Assembly (NCBI RefSeq): GCF_018742245.1
Contig: NZ_CP036132.1
Location: forward strand, 429,001 to 493,000
Reading direction: 5' to 3'
Source of the DNA: Bacillus mycoides
GTDB lineage: Bacteria > Bacillota > Bacilli > Bacillales > Bacillaceae_G
Length of the DNA stretch: 64,000 nucleotides
Shown here: one piece after another, positions 52,326-60,594 of the stretch
How positions within the stretch are numbered: position 1 is the stretch's first letter
How the letters are laid out: every line of letters begins with the position of its first letter
The notes under the pieces: model-generated
The model's database searches: none
What the model saw: the letters and a program-made list of their open reading frames with translations, nothing else
Told to the model about the DNA's origin: nothing
Translations under genes and position numbers: made by a program

Positions 52326-53063
52326 ATGAACAATTATAAATTGACGATTCAATATGACGGTGCGCGTTATAAAGGGTGGCAACGTCTTGGGAATAATGAC
52401 AATACGATTCAGGGGAAAATCGAAAGTATAATATCTGAAATGGTCGGAAAAGAAACTGAAATTATCGGCTGTAGTAGAACGGATGCTGGTGTACACGCTT
52501 TGAATCAAGTAGCTAACTTTCAAAGTGATGAGAAGTTAGTAGAACATAAAGTGAAAAAGTATTTAAATCAATATTTACCAAATGATATTAGTATTACGAG
52601 TGTAGAAGAAGTACCAGATCGTTTCCATGCTCGTTACAATTCTAAAGCAAAAACATATCTGTATAAAATTTGGAATGAAGAGCATACGAACCCATTTATG
52701 CGTAAATACAGCATGCACGTGAATAAACCATTAAATGTGAAAAGCATGAAAGAAGCTGCGAAACATTTAATTGGTTCACATGACTTCACTGCTTTTTCAA
52801 ATGCAAAGTCTAAGAAAAAATCTATGGTTCGAGAAGTGTATACACTTGATGTTTTCGAAGAATCAGGATTTGTACAAATTAGAGTAAGTGGTAACGGATT
52901 CCTTCATAACATGGTGCGAAAAATTGTTGGAGCATTGATTGAAGTTGGATTAGGACAATTAGAGGCGGACGCAATTCCAAACATTTTAGAGGAAAAACAA
53001 CGTAATCAAATTAATTGTCTTGCTGAGGCGAGCGGGTTGTACTTGGAGAATGTTAAATTTTAA
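52326..53063 (+). CDS. truA: tRNA pseudouridine synthase A
   Basis: A 245-aa enzyme that makes pseudouridine at positions 38-40 of tRNA anticodon arms. Conserved YDGARYKGWQRL near residue 10, catalytic Asp53 in GCSRTDAGVHALNQVA, FHARYNSKAKTYLYKI and FLHNMVRKIVGAL. AAGGAG sets ATG 52326; a longer frame from 52257 lies in a hairpin region and is rejected. Length fits the second TruA paralogue of the B. cereus group. Confidence 0.93.
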   Translation: MNNYKLTIQYDGARYKGWQRLGNNDNTIQGKIESIISEMVGKETEIIGCSRTDAGVHALNQVANFQSDEKLVEHKVKKYLNQYLPNDISITSVEEVPDRFHARYNSKAKTYLYKIWNEEHTNPFMRKYSMHVNKPLNVKSMKEAAKHLIGSHDFTAFSNAKSKKKSMVREVYTLDVFEESGFVQIRVSGNGFLHNMVRKIVGALIEVGLGQLEADAIPNILEEKQRNQINCLAEASGLYLENVKF

Positions 53064-53070
53064 TAATAAG

Positions 53071-53106
53071 TAAAAAAATCGAGCTGATAAGGCTCGATTT
53101 TTTTTG
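53071..53106. terminator. Intrinsic terminator after truA
   Basis: AAAAAATCGAGC / GCTCGATTTTTTTT stem; its left A run would also serve the converging minus-strand gene. Confidence 0.9.
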
Positions 53107-53116
53107 TACTTTGAAA

Positions 53117-53320
53117 TTAAGAAGATTTTTCTTTCTTCATAAGTAGCTTCAAATTCCAAAAAGCAGCAAGCATAATAGCTGCAAAGGAGCCGCTAATTGT
53201 GCCTAAGAGCTTTGCATAAGGAAAGCTGCTCATATCAGCATTAATGAATAACATCATACATAGAACGGCAGGGAGAAGGTATAAGTATTGTAATAACTTT
53301 AATTTTTTATCATTACTCAT
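53117..53320 (-). CDS. Small two-span membrane protein
   Basis: A 67-aa protein: a basic N-terminus MSNDKKLKLLQYLY, a hydrophobic span LLPAVLCMMLFINA, a short loop, then TISGSFAAIMLAAFWNLKLL and a Lys-rich end. AAAGGGG precedes its ATG on the minus strand. I do not recognise the family. It may be a small stress or sporulation membrane protein; nothing nearby tells. Confidence 0.65.
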   Translation of the reverse strand: MSNDKKLKLLQYLYLLPAVLCMMLFINADMSSFPYAKLLGTISGSFAAIMLAAFWNLKLLMKKEKSS

Positions 53321-53404
53321 ATATATAGCCCCTTTCTAGCATGTTATATGTATATTGTAACATATTTTTCCAAGTAATTACTTGTACTTGGAGAGAGAGT
53401 CATT

Positions 53405-54808
53405 TTATATGTGTAAATGCAATTTTTTAATTCGATATTGTAAGTTTTGTCTACTTAATCCTAAAAACTTTGCGGCTTGTGAGATATTACCTTTATTTTC
53501 TTTAAGAATTTGATTGATGTAGTTCTTTTCCATTTCTTCTATCGTGTACTTTAAAGTTTTAGGTGTATCAGTATTGTGAGTAGTTAGTGAAGGTTGCATA
53601 TTGAATTCTTTTTTTATTCGTTCGCGAAAGCGAGTGGGTATATGAAAAGCTGTTATGATATTCTCGTCTTCTATTAAGTTCATTGAACCTTCAATTATAT
53701 GTTCTAATTCTCTTACGTTTCCAGGCCAATCGTATACATAAAAGAATTCTCTTACATTTACATCTACATCCGTTACACCGAGCCCAAATTGAATGTTATA
53801 CTTTTCAATAAAGTGTTGAACAAGATATGTAATATCTTCTTTTCGTTCCCGTAAAGGTGGAAGACATAGAGTAACAACGCTTAATCGGTAATATAAGTCT
53901 TGCCTTAATCGATTGTGTGTTATGGCTTCAAGAGGATCTTCATTAATAGTTGCTATAATACGAACATCAATTTCTTTTTCTTGTGTGCCTCCGATTCTTC
54001 GTATTGTTTTTTCTTGTATAGCCCGCAGCAATTTAGCTTGAAGTGTTGGACTTAATGAGTTGATCTCATCTAATAACAAAGTCCCACCGTTTGCTTCTTC
54101 AAATAAACCTGGTTTATCTATTGCTCCTGTAAAAGCACCTCGATTTGTACCAAATAGTAGACTTTCCATTAAGGTTTCTGGTATAGCGGCACAGTTTTGC
54201 GAAATAAATGGTTTTGTTGAACGCTGGCTTTCATTATGGATGCTCTGCGCAAATAGCTCTTTACCAGTTCCTGTTTCTCCGATGATAAGTATGGAGGAGG
54301 ATGTACGTATTACTCTCTTTGCTTCTGCAATGACCGATTGAATAGCTCTAGAATCACCAATTATGTGATCAAAGGTAAACTTAGTATTTTGTTTGCGAGA
54401 AAGGTTCGTTTTCATTGTTTGCTTTAAATGACTAATCTCTTTTGAAATTTCAATAGCGCCTTTAATTTTTCCATTTTCTATTATAGGAAAAGTATCGTTA
54501 ATCGTCGTAATCTCTTGTCCTTTATTGTTAAAATACGTTTGTTTTATATTTTTGTTTGTTTTTCCAAGTTTTAATGCTTCTATAAGAGTACTATTTTTAT
54601 TTTCTTCAAATGCAAATACTTCTAAAGGGTTTTTATCTAGCACATCAGAACGATCCATTGATTCAATGTCCATCATTTTGCGGTTATAGATAATCGTTTT
54701 ACTTTCCTCATTAATAATATGAATCCCAATATCTAGTTCATTTAGTAAAGTTTCATATAGCATATTCATTTCAATAATCTTTTTAAAATTGATTTCTTCT
54801 GTATGCAT
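53405..54808 (-). CDS. Sigma-54-dependent activator, RocR-like (PAS-AAA-Fis)
   Basis: A 467-aa enhancer-binding protein. PAS-like sensor about residues 15-130 (ESKTIIYNRKMMDIESMDRS), then the AAA+ core with Walker A GETGTGKELFAQSIH near 180, the sigma-54 contact loop GAFTGA near 230, Walker B GGTLLLDEI and the arginine-finger region RRIGGTQEKEIDVR; last a Fis-type helix-turn-helix, NISQAAKFLGLSRQNLQYRI. It should activate the divergent sigma-54 promoter at 54988 in response to an amino acid or related ligand bound by PAS. RocR of B. subtilis has the same layout and length. Confidence 0.92.
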   Translation of the reverse strand: MHTEEINFKKIIEMNMLYETLLNELDIGIHIINEESKTIIYNRKMMDIESMDRSDVLDKNPLEVFAFEENKNSTLIEALKLGKTNKNIKQTYFNNKGQEITTINDTFPIIENGKIKGAIEISKEISHLKQTMKTNLSRKQNTKFTFDHIIGDSRAIQSVIAEAKRVIRTSSSILIIGETGTGKELFAQSIHNESQRSTKPFISQNCAAIPETLMESLLFGTNRGAFTGAIDKPGLFEEANGGTLLLDEINSLSPTLQAKLLRAIQEKTIRRIGGTQEKEIDVRIIATINEDPLEAITHNRLRQDLYYRLSVVTLCLPPLRERKEDITYLVQHFIEKYNIQFGLGVTDVDVNVREFFYVYDWPGNVRELEHIIEGSMNLIEDENIITAFHIPTRFRERIKKEFNMQPSLTTHNTDTPKTLKYTIEEMEKNYINQILKENKGNISQAAKFLGLSRQNLQYRIKKLHLHI

Positions 54809-54878
54809 GTATTATCTTCTCCTCGTTATACCCTATGAAGACTGACTTTTTATAATTTTATTAAAATTCTCATAAAAT

Positions 54879-54936
54879 CGCAAAATTTTTTTGCTATTTT
54901 CTCTTAAAACTTTTCAAATGATAGAAAAATTTTGCG
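54879..54936 (+). promoter_or_regulatory. Candidate enhancer (UAS) of the sigma-54 promoter
   Basis: CGCAAAATTTTT at 54879-54890 and its exact reverse complement AAAAATTTTGCG at 54925-54936 form an inverted pair 46 bp apart centre to centre. They lie 50-110 bp upstream of the -24 element, where a RocR-like activator would bind. Confidence 0.6.
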
Positions 54937-54987
54937 GTTATGCAGATTTTTTTCTTAAGAAATCCCAATTTCACATAGGTGTTGAGG

Positions 54988-55005
54988 TTGGTACGTATTT
55001 TGCAT
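54988..55005 (+). promoter_or_regulatory. Sigma-54 (SigL) promoter
   Basis: TTGGTACGTATTTTGCAT: the -24 GG and -12 GC are separated by ten bases, matching TGGCACG-N4-TTGC(T/A) with one change. It lies 105 bp before the small biotinyl-like gene. Confidence 0.88.
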
Positions 55006-55109
55006 GAATAGTAGTTGAGATCTCTAAATTTAAAGAGTAGGGGGATTAGGAATCTTTATAGGTTATGCAACGTTTCAGTGCCAATTAATAAGAGGGAGGA
55101 ATTTATAAA

Positions 55110-55364
55110 GTGAAGACGGTTGTAGAAGGCGTGTATAGTCCTTGTTACGGGAAAGTAGAGAAATTATTTGTTACTGAAAGTTCTTACGTATATGAGTGGG
55201 AGAAATTAGCGTTAATTGAAACAATAGATAAGCAGCAAGTGGAAATTAAAGTGGGAATCAGTGGTTATATCGAATCATTAGAAGTGGTAGAAGGACAAGC
55301 TATCGCTGATCAAAAACTATTAATAACAGTGAGGGATGACCTTTTAATAACAGGTAGTGATTAA
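55110..55364 (+). CDS. Small biotinyl/lipoyl-like domain protein lacking the modified lysine
   Basis: An 84-aa single barrel-sandwich domain: VEGVYSPCYGKVEKLFVTES, then LIETIDKQQVEIKVGISGYI and VVEGQAIADQKLLITV. This is the layout of a biotin- or lipoyl-attachment domain, but where biotin domains have EAMKM this has ETIDK, so the acceptor Lys is replaced by Asp. It is therefore probably not biotinylated. GTG 55110 follows AGAGGGAGGA. First gene of the sigma-54 unit, ahead of the permease. Function unknown. Confidence 0.7.
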   Translation: MKTVVEGVYSPCYGKVEKLFVTESSYVYEWEKLALIETIDKQQVEIKVGISGYIESLEVVEGQAIADQKLLITVRDDLLITGSD

Positions 55365-55473
55365 TAGAAGTAATATGTATTTTTGCTCTTTTAAATAATT
55401 ATTTTTACTATGAAGAATTTTTAAAACGCTTACATTAAATGGATTTGCAAAGTGAAAAGGGGGGATTTATATA

Positions 55474-56910
55474 ATGGATCAAAACCAAGGATTAAAAAGG
55501 GAATTGAAAAGTCGGCACATATTTATGATTGCACTCGGAGGGGTTATTGGTACTGGGCTTTTTTTAGGATCCAGTTATACAATTCATGAAGCTGGACCTG
55601 GAGGAGCGATTGTAGCGTATCTTGTCGGTGGGTTTGTTATGTATTTAACGATGCTCTGTCTTGGAGAGTTAGCAGTTGCGATGCCTGATGCAGGATCTTA
55701 TCAAACGTATGCTACAAAGCACATTTCCCCTGCAGCAGGTTATGTAGTGGGATGGATGTCGTGGCTAAACTGGACGGCTACGATAGGTATTGAATTAATT
55801 GCAGTTAGTATTTTAATGAAACGATGGTTTCCGGATGTACCGTCATGGATTTGGTGTGTAGTGTTTGCAGTGTTGCTCTTTGTTATTAATGCGTTATCTT
55901 CAAGAAGTTTTGCGGAGGTTGAATTTTGGTTTGCAAGTATTAAAGTCATTACAATCATTGCATTTATTATTTTGGGCGGGGCGGCAATGTTTGGTTTTCT
56001 AGATATGAAAGGAAATGAGCCAGCACCAATGTTTTCTAGCTTTACTGATTATGGTGGATTGTTTCCAAATGGATTATCAGCTATTTTAATTACGATGATT
56101 GCAGTTAACTTTTCCTTCCAAGGAACAGAACTAGTTGGTATTGCAGCTGGAGAGAGTGAAAATCCAGAGAAAACTATCCCGAAGGCAATTAATAATACAG
56201 TTTGGCGCATACTGGTTTTCTTTGTACTATCTATTTTTATCCTTGCTGGATTATTTCCTTGGCAGCAAGCAGGAGTTATAGAAAGTCCATTCGTAGTTGT
56301 ATTTGATAAAATTGGTATTCCTTATGCGGCTGATATTATAAATTTCGTTATTATTACAGCTGTACTATCAGTTGCGAATTCAGGATTATATGCAACTTCT
56401 CGTATGCTATGGTCTATGTCTAATCAAGGAATGATTAGCCCGATTTTTGGTAAGTTATCTAAAAATGGTGTTCCTATTTATGCATTGATTGTAAGTACGA
56501 TTGTAGGCTGTCTCTCATTACTATCAGGGATTTACGCGGAAGATACAGTTTATTTATGGCTTCTTTCTATTGCTGGGTTTGGTGCGATATTAGTTTGGGC
56601 ATCTATTGCTCTATCTAACCTATTAGCTAGAAGGACATACGTGAAGCAGGGCGGAGATATTAAGGATTTGAAATTTAAAACACCACTGTATCCATTTGTT
56701 CCAATTCTTGCGTTAGTATTAAATTTAACAGTAATTGTAGCTATGGCTTTTATTCCGGAACAAAGAATGGCATTATATTGTGGTATTCCATTTATGATTA
56801 TTTGCTTACTGTTTTACCGTGCTACAAGAAATAAGGGAAGTAAAGTAGAACATATTGAAAAGACAAATACAACAGAAGTAGAAAGTTTACCCCGCATTAA
56901 CGGGCAGTAA
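55474..56910 (+). CDS. Amino acid permease, APC family (RocE/YbxG-like)
   Basis: A 478-aa, 12-span amino-acid/proton symporter. Marks: KSRHIFMIALGGVIGTGLFL at residue 12, AGPGGAIVAYLVGGFVMYL, and GTELVGIAAGESENPEKTIP near 215. In B. subtilis a RocR-controlled relative imports arginine or ornithine. Under the sigma-54 promoter with the small biotinyl-like protein. Its last residues (LPRINGQ) and stop codon are encoded by bcr1 copy I, so the native C-terminus has been replaced or trimmed. This is unlikely to harm transport because it is the cytoplasmic tail. Confidence 0.9.
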   Translation: MDQNQGLKRELKSRHIFMIALGGVIGTGLFLGSSYTIHEAGPGGAIVAYLVGGFVMYLTMLCLGELAVAMPDAGSYQTYATKHISPAAGYVVGWMSWLNWTATIGIELIAVSILMKRWFPDVPSWIWCVVFAVLLFVINALSSRSFAEVEFWFASIKVITIIAFIILGGAAMFGFLDMKGNEPAPMFSSFTDYGGLFPNGLSAILITMIAVNFSFQGTELVGIAAGESENPEKTIPKAINNTVWRILVFFVLSIFILAGLFPWQQAGVIESPFVVVFDKIGIPYAADIINFVIITAVLSVANSGLYATSRMLWSMSNQGMISPIFGKLSKNGVPIYALIVSTIVGCLSLLSGIYAEDTVYLWLLSIAGFGAILVWASIALSNLLARRTYVKQGGDIKDLKFKTPLYPFVPILALVLNLTVIVAMAFIPEQRMALYCGIPFMIICLLFYRATRNKGSKVEHIEKTNTTEVESLPRINGQ

Positions 56911-57040
56911 AACTCCCACCTCAAAATTCGGCTGGAGCAAAGAAGTTAGGTGGGAGATCAACTGCCCGTAAACGCCCGATTGGTGAAGGCTAATAATCAG
57001 TGGGGATGAACCCCCCCCACTGATTATAGTTTCACTTTAT
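56886..57040 (+). repeat. bcr1 repeat copy I (full length, 155 bp)
   Basis: TTTACCCCGC...TTTCACTTTAT. The left hairpin reads CCCGCATTAACGGG. The 3' end of the permease gene runs 25 bases into it. The right stem has been changed to GTGGGGATGAACCCCCCCCAC. Confidence 0.95.
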
Positions 57041-57137
57041 AATATTGATTAATTTGGAGACTGTAAGATTGTAAACAGTCTCTTTTTTTGTGAAAATAAA
57101 GCTGGAAACATACTACGTATGTAAAGGGGAATTAGCA

Positions 57138-58412
57138 ATGAATCGAGAAGTTTCACAGCTATTAAAACAAATTGATTTACGAAAAGACGAGCTACTAGAA
57201 CTTACAAAAGCGTTAATTCGCTTTGAAACACCAGCACCACCAGCAAGAAATACAAATGAGGCGCAAGAATTTGTGGCAGAGTTTCTAAAAAAACGAAATT
57301 TTAGTATTGATAAATGGGATGTATATCCGAATGATCCGAATGTTGTTGGAGTGAAAAAAGGGACAGCAAGTGAGTCACATAAAAGTCTCATTATTAATGG
57401 GCATATAGATGTTGCAGAAGTATCAAAGGACGAGCCGTGGGAAACAAATCCGTTTGAGCCGTTTATAACAGATGGTTGGTTAGTTGGGAGAGGCGCGGCA
57501 GATATGAAAGGTGGACTAGCTGGAGCCTTATTTGCTATTCAGCTTTTAGAAGAAGCGGGGATTGAATTACCTGGGGATTTAATTTTTCAATCGGTAATTG
57601 GCGAAGAAGTAGGAGAAGCAGGGACACTTCAATGTTGTAAGCGTGGTTATGATGCTGATTTTGCAGTAGTAGTGGATACGAGTGATTTACATATGCAAGG
57701 ACAGGGCGGTGTAATTACTGGATGGATTACTGTGAAAAGCCCGCAAACGTTTCATGATGCAACACGTAGACAAATGATCCATGCTGGAGGACGCCTATTT
57801 GGAGCGAGTGCGATTGAGAAAATGATGAAAATTGTACAAAGCTTACAAGAATTAGAGCGTCATTGGGCAGTCATGAAAACATATGAAGGCTATCCATCTG
57901 GAACAACTACAATTAATCCAGCTGTTATTGAAGGAGGACGTCATGCGGCATTTATTGCGGATGAGTGCCGATTGTGGATAACCGTACATTTTTATCCAAA
58001 TGAAACGCATGAACAAATAATAGAAGAAATAGAAGAGTATTTAGGAAAAGTGGCAGCAGCAGATCCATGGTTAAGCGAGAACCCACCACAATTTAAGTGG
58101 GGCGGAGAATCAATGATTGTGGATCGTGGCGAAATTTTTCCTTCTTTAGAAGTAGATAGCGAACATGTTGCTGTAAAAACTCTAAGTTCAGTACATGAAT
58201 CTATTTTATCTAAAAATGCAATTTTAGATATGTCAGCAACGGTAACTGATGGCGGTTGGTTTAGTGAGTTCCACATTCCAGCGATTATTTATGGACCAGG
58301 CACACTAGAAGAAGCACACTCTGTAAATGAGAAAGTTGAAGTGGAGCAGTTAATTGAATTTACAAAAGTAATTACTGCTTTTATATATGAATGGTGTCAT
58401 ACGAGAAAATAG
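57138..58412 (+). CDS. M20 family deacylase/peptidase (ArgE/DapE type)
   Basis: A 424-aa zinc hydrolase. Metal-site motifs: NGHIDVAE near residue 92 with the first His, GRGAADMKGGLAGALFA near 123, the catalytic Glu in IGEEVGEAGT near 155, and a C-terminal His in EEAHSVNEKV. It probably removes an acyl group from an amino acid, for example acetylornithine. ATG 57138 has AAAGGGGAA upstream; an earlier start at 57090 is rejected. It follows the permease, so both may serve use of one amino-acid derivative; bcr1 copy I separates them. Confidence 0.9.
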   Translation: MNREVSQLLKQIDLRKDELLELTKALIRFETPAPPARNTNEAQEFVAEFLKKRNFSIDKWDVYPNDPNVVGVKKGTASESHKSLIINGHIDVAEVSKDEPWETNPFEPFITDGWLVGRGAADMKGGLAGALFAIQLLEEAGIELPGDLIFQSVIGEEVGEAGTLQCCKRGYDADFAVVVDTSDLHMQGQGGVITGWITVKSPQTFHDATRRQMIHAGGRLFGASAIEKMMKIVQSLQELERHWAVMKTYEGYPSGTTTINPAVIEGGRHAAFIADECRLWITVHFYPNETHEQIIEEIEEYLGKVAAADPWLSENPPQFKWGGESMIVDRGEIFPSLEVDSEHVAVKTLSSVHESILSKNAILDMSATVTDGGWFSEFHIPAIIYGPGTLEEAHSVNEKVEVEQLIEFTKVITAFIYEWCHTRK

Positions 58413-58421
58413 TTTGATTTT

Positions 58422-58459
58422 TGAATCGTGCGAGTGAGTATGCTTGTACGATTTTTTTG
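58422..58459 (+). terminator. Intrinsic terminator after the M20 gene
   Basis: AATCGTGCGAG / CTTGTACGATT stem with seven T. Confidence 0.82.
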
Positions 58460-58512
58460 TAACTATTTCAGAGGTGGATAAATTCAATATCTGAAATAGC
58501 TTGTTATGCTTT

Positions 58513-59166
58513 TTATGTTCTTCGTTTGACTTCAATTAATTTCTCTTTAGCTAATTCAACGGCAATGGCATCATCTAAATAGCCAATTGGAAAAAGGTAA
58601 TCGGGGATAATGTCTGTTGATAAAATGAAATATAGTAAGGCACCCCCAATAATTGCACGTTCTTCGTTTGAAATGGTTTCTGTACAAAATTGTTGGTACA
58701 TACTTGTTAATTGTTCAATGAAAGGGCCAGCACTATCAATTTGTTCTAGTTTACTTTTGAAGCTCTCGTGAATACGTTTTTCGCCTTCAGTAGTTTGAGC
58801 ATAGCGCTCGTAATTTTCAAGTTCTTGTTTCACACGAGTTGTTGTGTACTCGAAGTCGAATAGGTTAGAGGATTGTAATGTTTGTTGAATTGTATCGAGA
58901 GATGTGTACATATCTGCTTTTTCCTTATTTATGTGTGGAGAGTCAGGGTACATTTCATCAAGTAATAATTGCGGTGGAACTTGTAGACATTTTGCGAATT
59001 TTTGTAAATGGTTTTGCTTCGGTTGTTGTTTGCCATTAATTATTCTTGAAATTGTTGCAGGATCAATATTTGTCAGTGTTCCTAGTTGGCGCATAGATAG
59101 AGCGCGCTCCTTTAACAGTTTCTTTATTAATTTACCGAGCCGCTCATTTGGATTTTCATTGGGCAT
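58513..59166 (-). CDS. XRE regulator fused to a DUF1232 domain
   Basis: A 217-aa protein. Residues 8-70 are a Cro/CI helix-turn-helix (SMRQLGTLTNIDPATISRII), the middle is helical, and residues 165-215 match DUF1232/YkvA: ERAIIGGALLYFILSTDIIP then DYLFPIGYLDDAIAVELA. The DUF1232 part is amphipathic and may touch the membrane, so the protein may link a membrane signal to DNA binding. AAAAGGAG precedes the ATG. Target genes unknown; ytaF is divergent. Confidence 0.85.
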   Translation of the reverse strand: MPNENPNERLGKLIKKLLKERALSMRQLGTLTNIDPATISRIINGKQQPKQNHLQKFAKCLQVPPQLLLDEMYPDSPHINKEKADMYTSLDTIQQTLQSSNLFDFEYTTTRVKQELENYERYAQTTEGEKRIHESFKSKLEQIDSAGPFIEQLTSMYQQFCTETISNEERAIIGGALLYFILSTDIIPDYLFPIGYLDDAIAVELAKEKLIEVKRRT

Positions 59167-59300
59167 AATGTAGGCACTCCTTTTCTAGTGTTTATCGTTG
59201 AAAAAATGTTGAGCATTTATTACAAGTATATGAAACAGACAGGCACAGTTGCTCAACATTTTCATAATATGCATTGAAAAGTGAGAAAAGGGGTGACTGT

Positions 59301-59915
59301 ATGATGAGTACAGCGGGTTTATTTTCAATTTTTTTAATCGGGATTGCGTCTAATTTAGATAATGCAGGTGTTGGGATTGCATATGGCATTCGCAAAATTC
59401 GAATTTCGTGGTTTAACAATTTTATCATCGCATTTTTTGGATTTTTATTTACTTTACTAGCTGGATTTTTTGGGAATTGGATCGCATTATTTATTTCAGA
59501 GTTCACAGCAAACATTATTGGAGCAATCGTTTTAGGCATAATCGGGGTGTTTATTTTATGTCAGCCTTTCTTGAGTCAACAAGATACCGTAGGATCTAAA
59601 GATAGTAGTGTACTTATGGGGGTTTTACGTGATCCAGAAAAAGCAGATTTTGATGGTTCTAAAACAATTAGTTTTTCGGAAGCAATTGTTTTAGGAGTTG
59701 CATTATCCATAAATAATATTGCAGGTGGATTTGATGCTGGAGTAACAAATTTAAATCTTTGGCTTACGGCATGTATTTCTGGGATTTTTAGTTTTATTTG
59801 TATTAGCGGTTTTACGTATGTGGGTAAAAGATTTTTAGCTGAATACTTAGGGAAATGGGCAACTATAATTGCAGGTGTGTTATTAATTCTTATTGGAATT
59901 GATCAATTGTTGTAA
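59301..59915 (+). CDS. ytaF: Sporulation membrane protein YtaF
   Basis: A 204-aa membrane protein with six spans, two repeats of an MntP-like fold: IGIASNLDNAGVGIAYGIRK near residue 12 and LGVALSINNIAGGFDAGVTN near 135. The acidic residues in these helices suggest divalent-ion transport. In B. subtilis YtaF is made during sporulation. AAAGGGGTGA sets ATG 59301. No strong terminator follows on this strand until 60052. Confidence 0.88.
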   Translation: MMSTAGLFSIFLIGIASNLDNAGVGIAYGIRKIRISWFNNFIIAFFGFLFTLLAGFFGNWIALFISEFTANIIGAIVLGIIGVFILCQPFLSQQDTVGSKDSSVLMGVLRDPEKADFDGSKTISFSEAIVLGVALSINNIAGGFDAGVTNLNLWLTACISGIFSFICISGFTYVGKRFLAEYLGKWATIIAGVLLILIGIDQLL

Positions 59916-60051
59916 GAAGGATAGAGAAAACAGTATTCGAGTATTTCCTTGGAAATACACTAAGAAATTGCATATATCGACGTGAAATCTTTTCGAGGTA
60001 ACGAAAATTTGCAAGTATTATCCAATTTTTGCGCAAAAGGTTTAAAAAAAT

Positions 60052-60079
60052 AAAAGCACCTGTATAGGTGCTTTTTAGC
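60052..60079. terminator. Bidirectional terminator
   Basis: AAAAGCACCT / AGGTGCTTTT stem between ytaF and the converging small gene. Confidence 0.88.
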
Positions 60080-60419
60080 GTATATCTTCAATTAGTTGTG
60101 CACATTCATCATCAGGCATACTGTACTCACTTAAAACTTGAATACAAAGCCATTTCAGTTCTTCAATACTATGCTCAAGTTCTTCGGGAAGTACATGGTA
60201 AATGTCTTCAAGTCCCATTCCGAAATGAATAAGTTCTAGTACTTGATCATCGATGTTCCGATCCATTAATAGTTCAAGCACTTCTAAATTGAATATGTAT
60301 CGGTGAGCTTCATCGAGTGAAACAACTTTTAGTTTCAAACTTTCTACAATACTCAATATGAAAAGGAGAATTGTTTTTTCGAGAACAGGTTGTTTCTCCA
60401 TTTGAAATATGAGTTTCAT
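60075..60419 (-). CDS. Small helical protein (DUF3969-like)
   Basis: A 114-aa acidic, helical protein: VSLDEAHRYIFNLEVLELLM near residue 33, VLELIHFGMGLEDIYHVLPE near 60 and SIEELKWLCIQVLSEYSMPD. The pattern is reminiscent of DUF3969, of unknown role; the match is from memory. GGAGGTG precedes the ATG. Single gene. Confidence 0.65.
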   Translation of the reverse strand: MKLIFQMEKQPVLEKTILLFILSIVESLKLKVVSLDEAHRYIFNLEVLELLMDRNIDDQVLELIHFGMGLEDIYHVLPEELEHSIEELKWLCIQVLSEYSMPDDECAQLIEDIR

Positions 60420-60559
60420 CTTTTACACCTCCACATACAGCGCTAGGTTGTACTATATTATTCAGGAGGGGGGAACAAATATGCATAATAAAGAGAACTT
60501 TTATTACTGTTTTTTTGAATTGTGTTGATGCCTAGTAGAACGGACTTTTTCGTGAAATA

Positions 60560-60592
60560 AAAAATCCTGCCAATATAGCAGGATAACTTCTA
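60560..60592 (-). terminator. Intrinsic terminator of glsA
   Basis: ATCCTGC / GCAGGAT stem with a T run on the minus strand, after the glutaminase stop. Confidence 0.85.
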
Positions 60593-60594
60593 AA

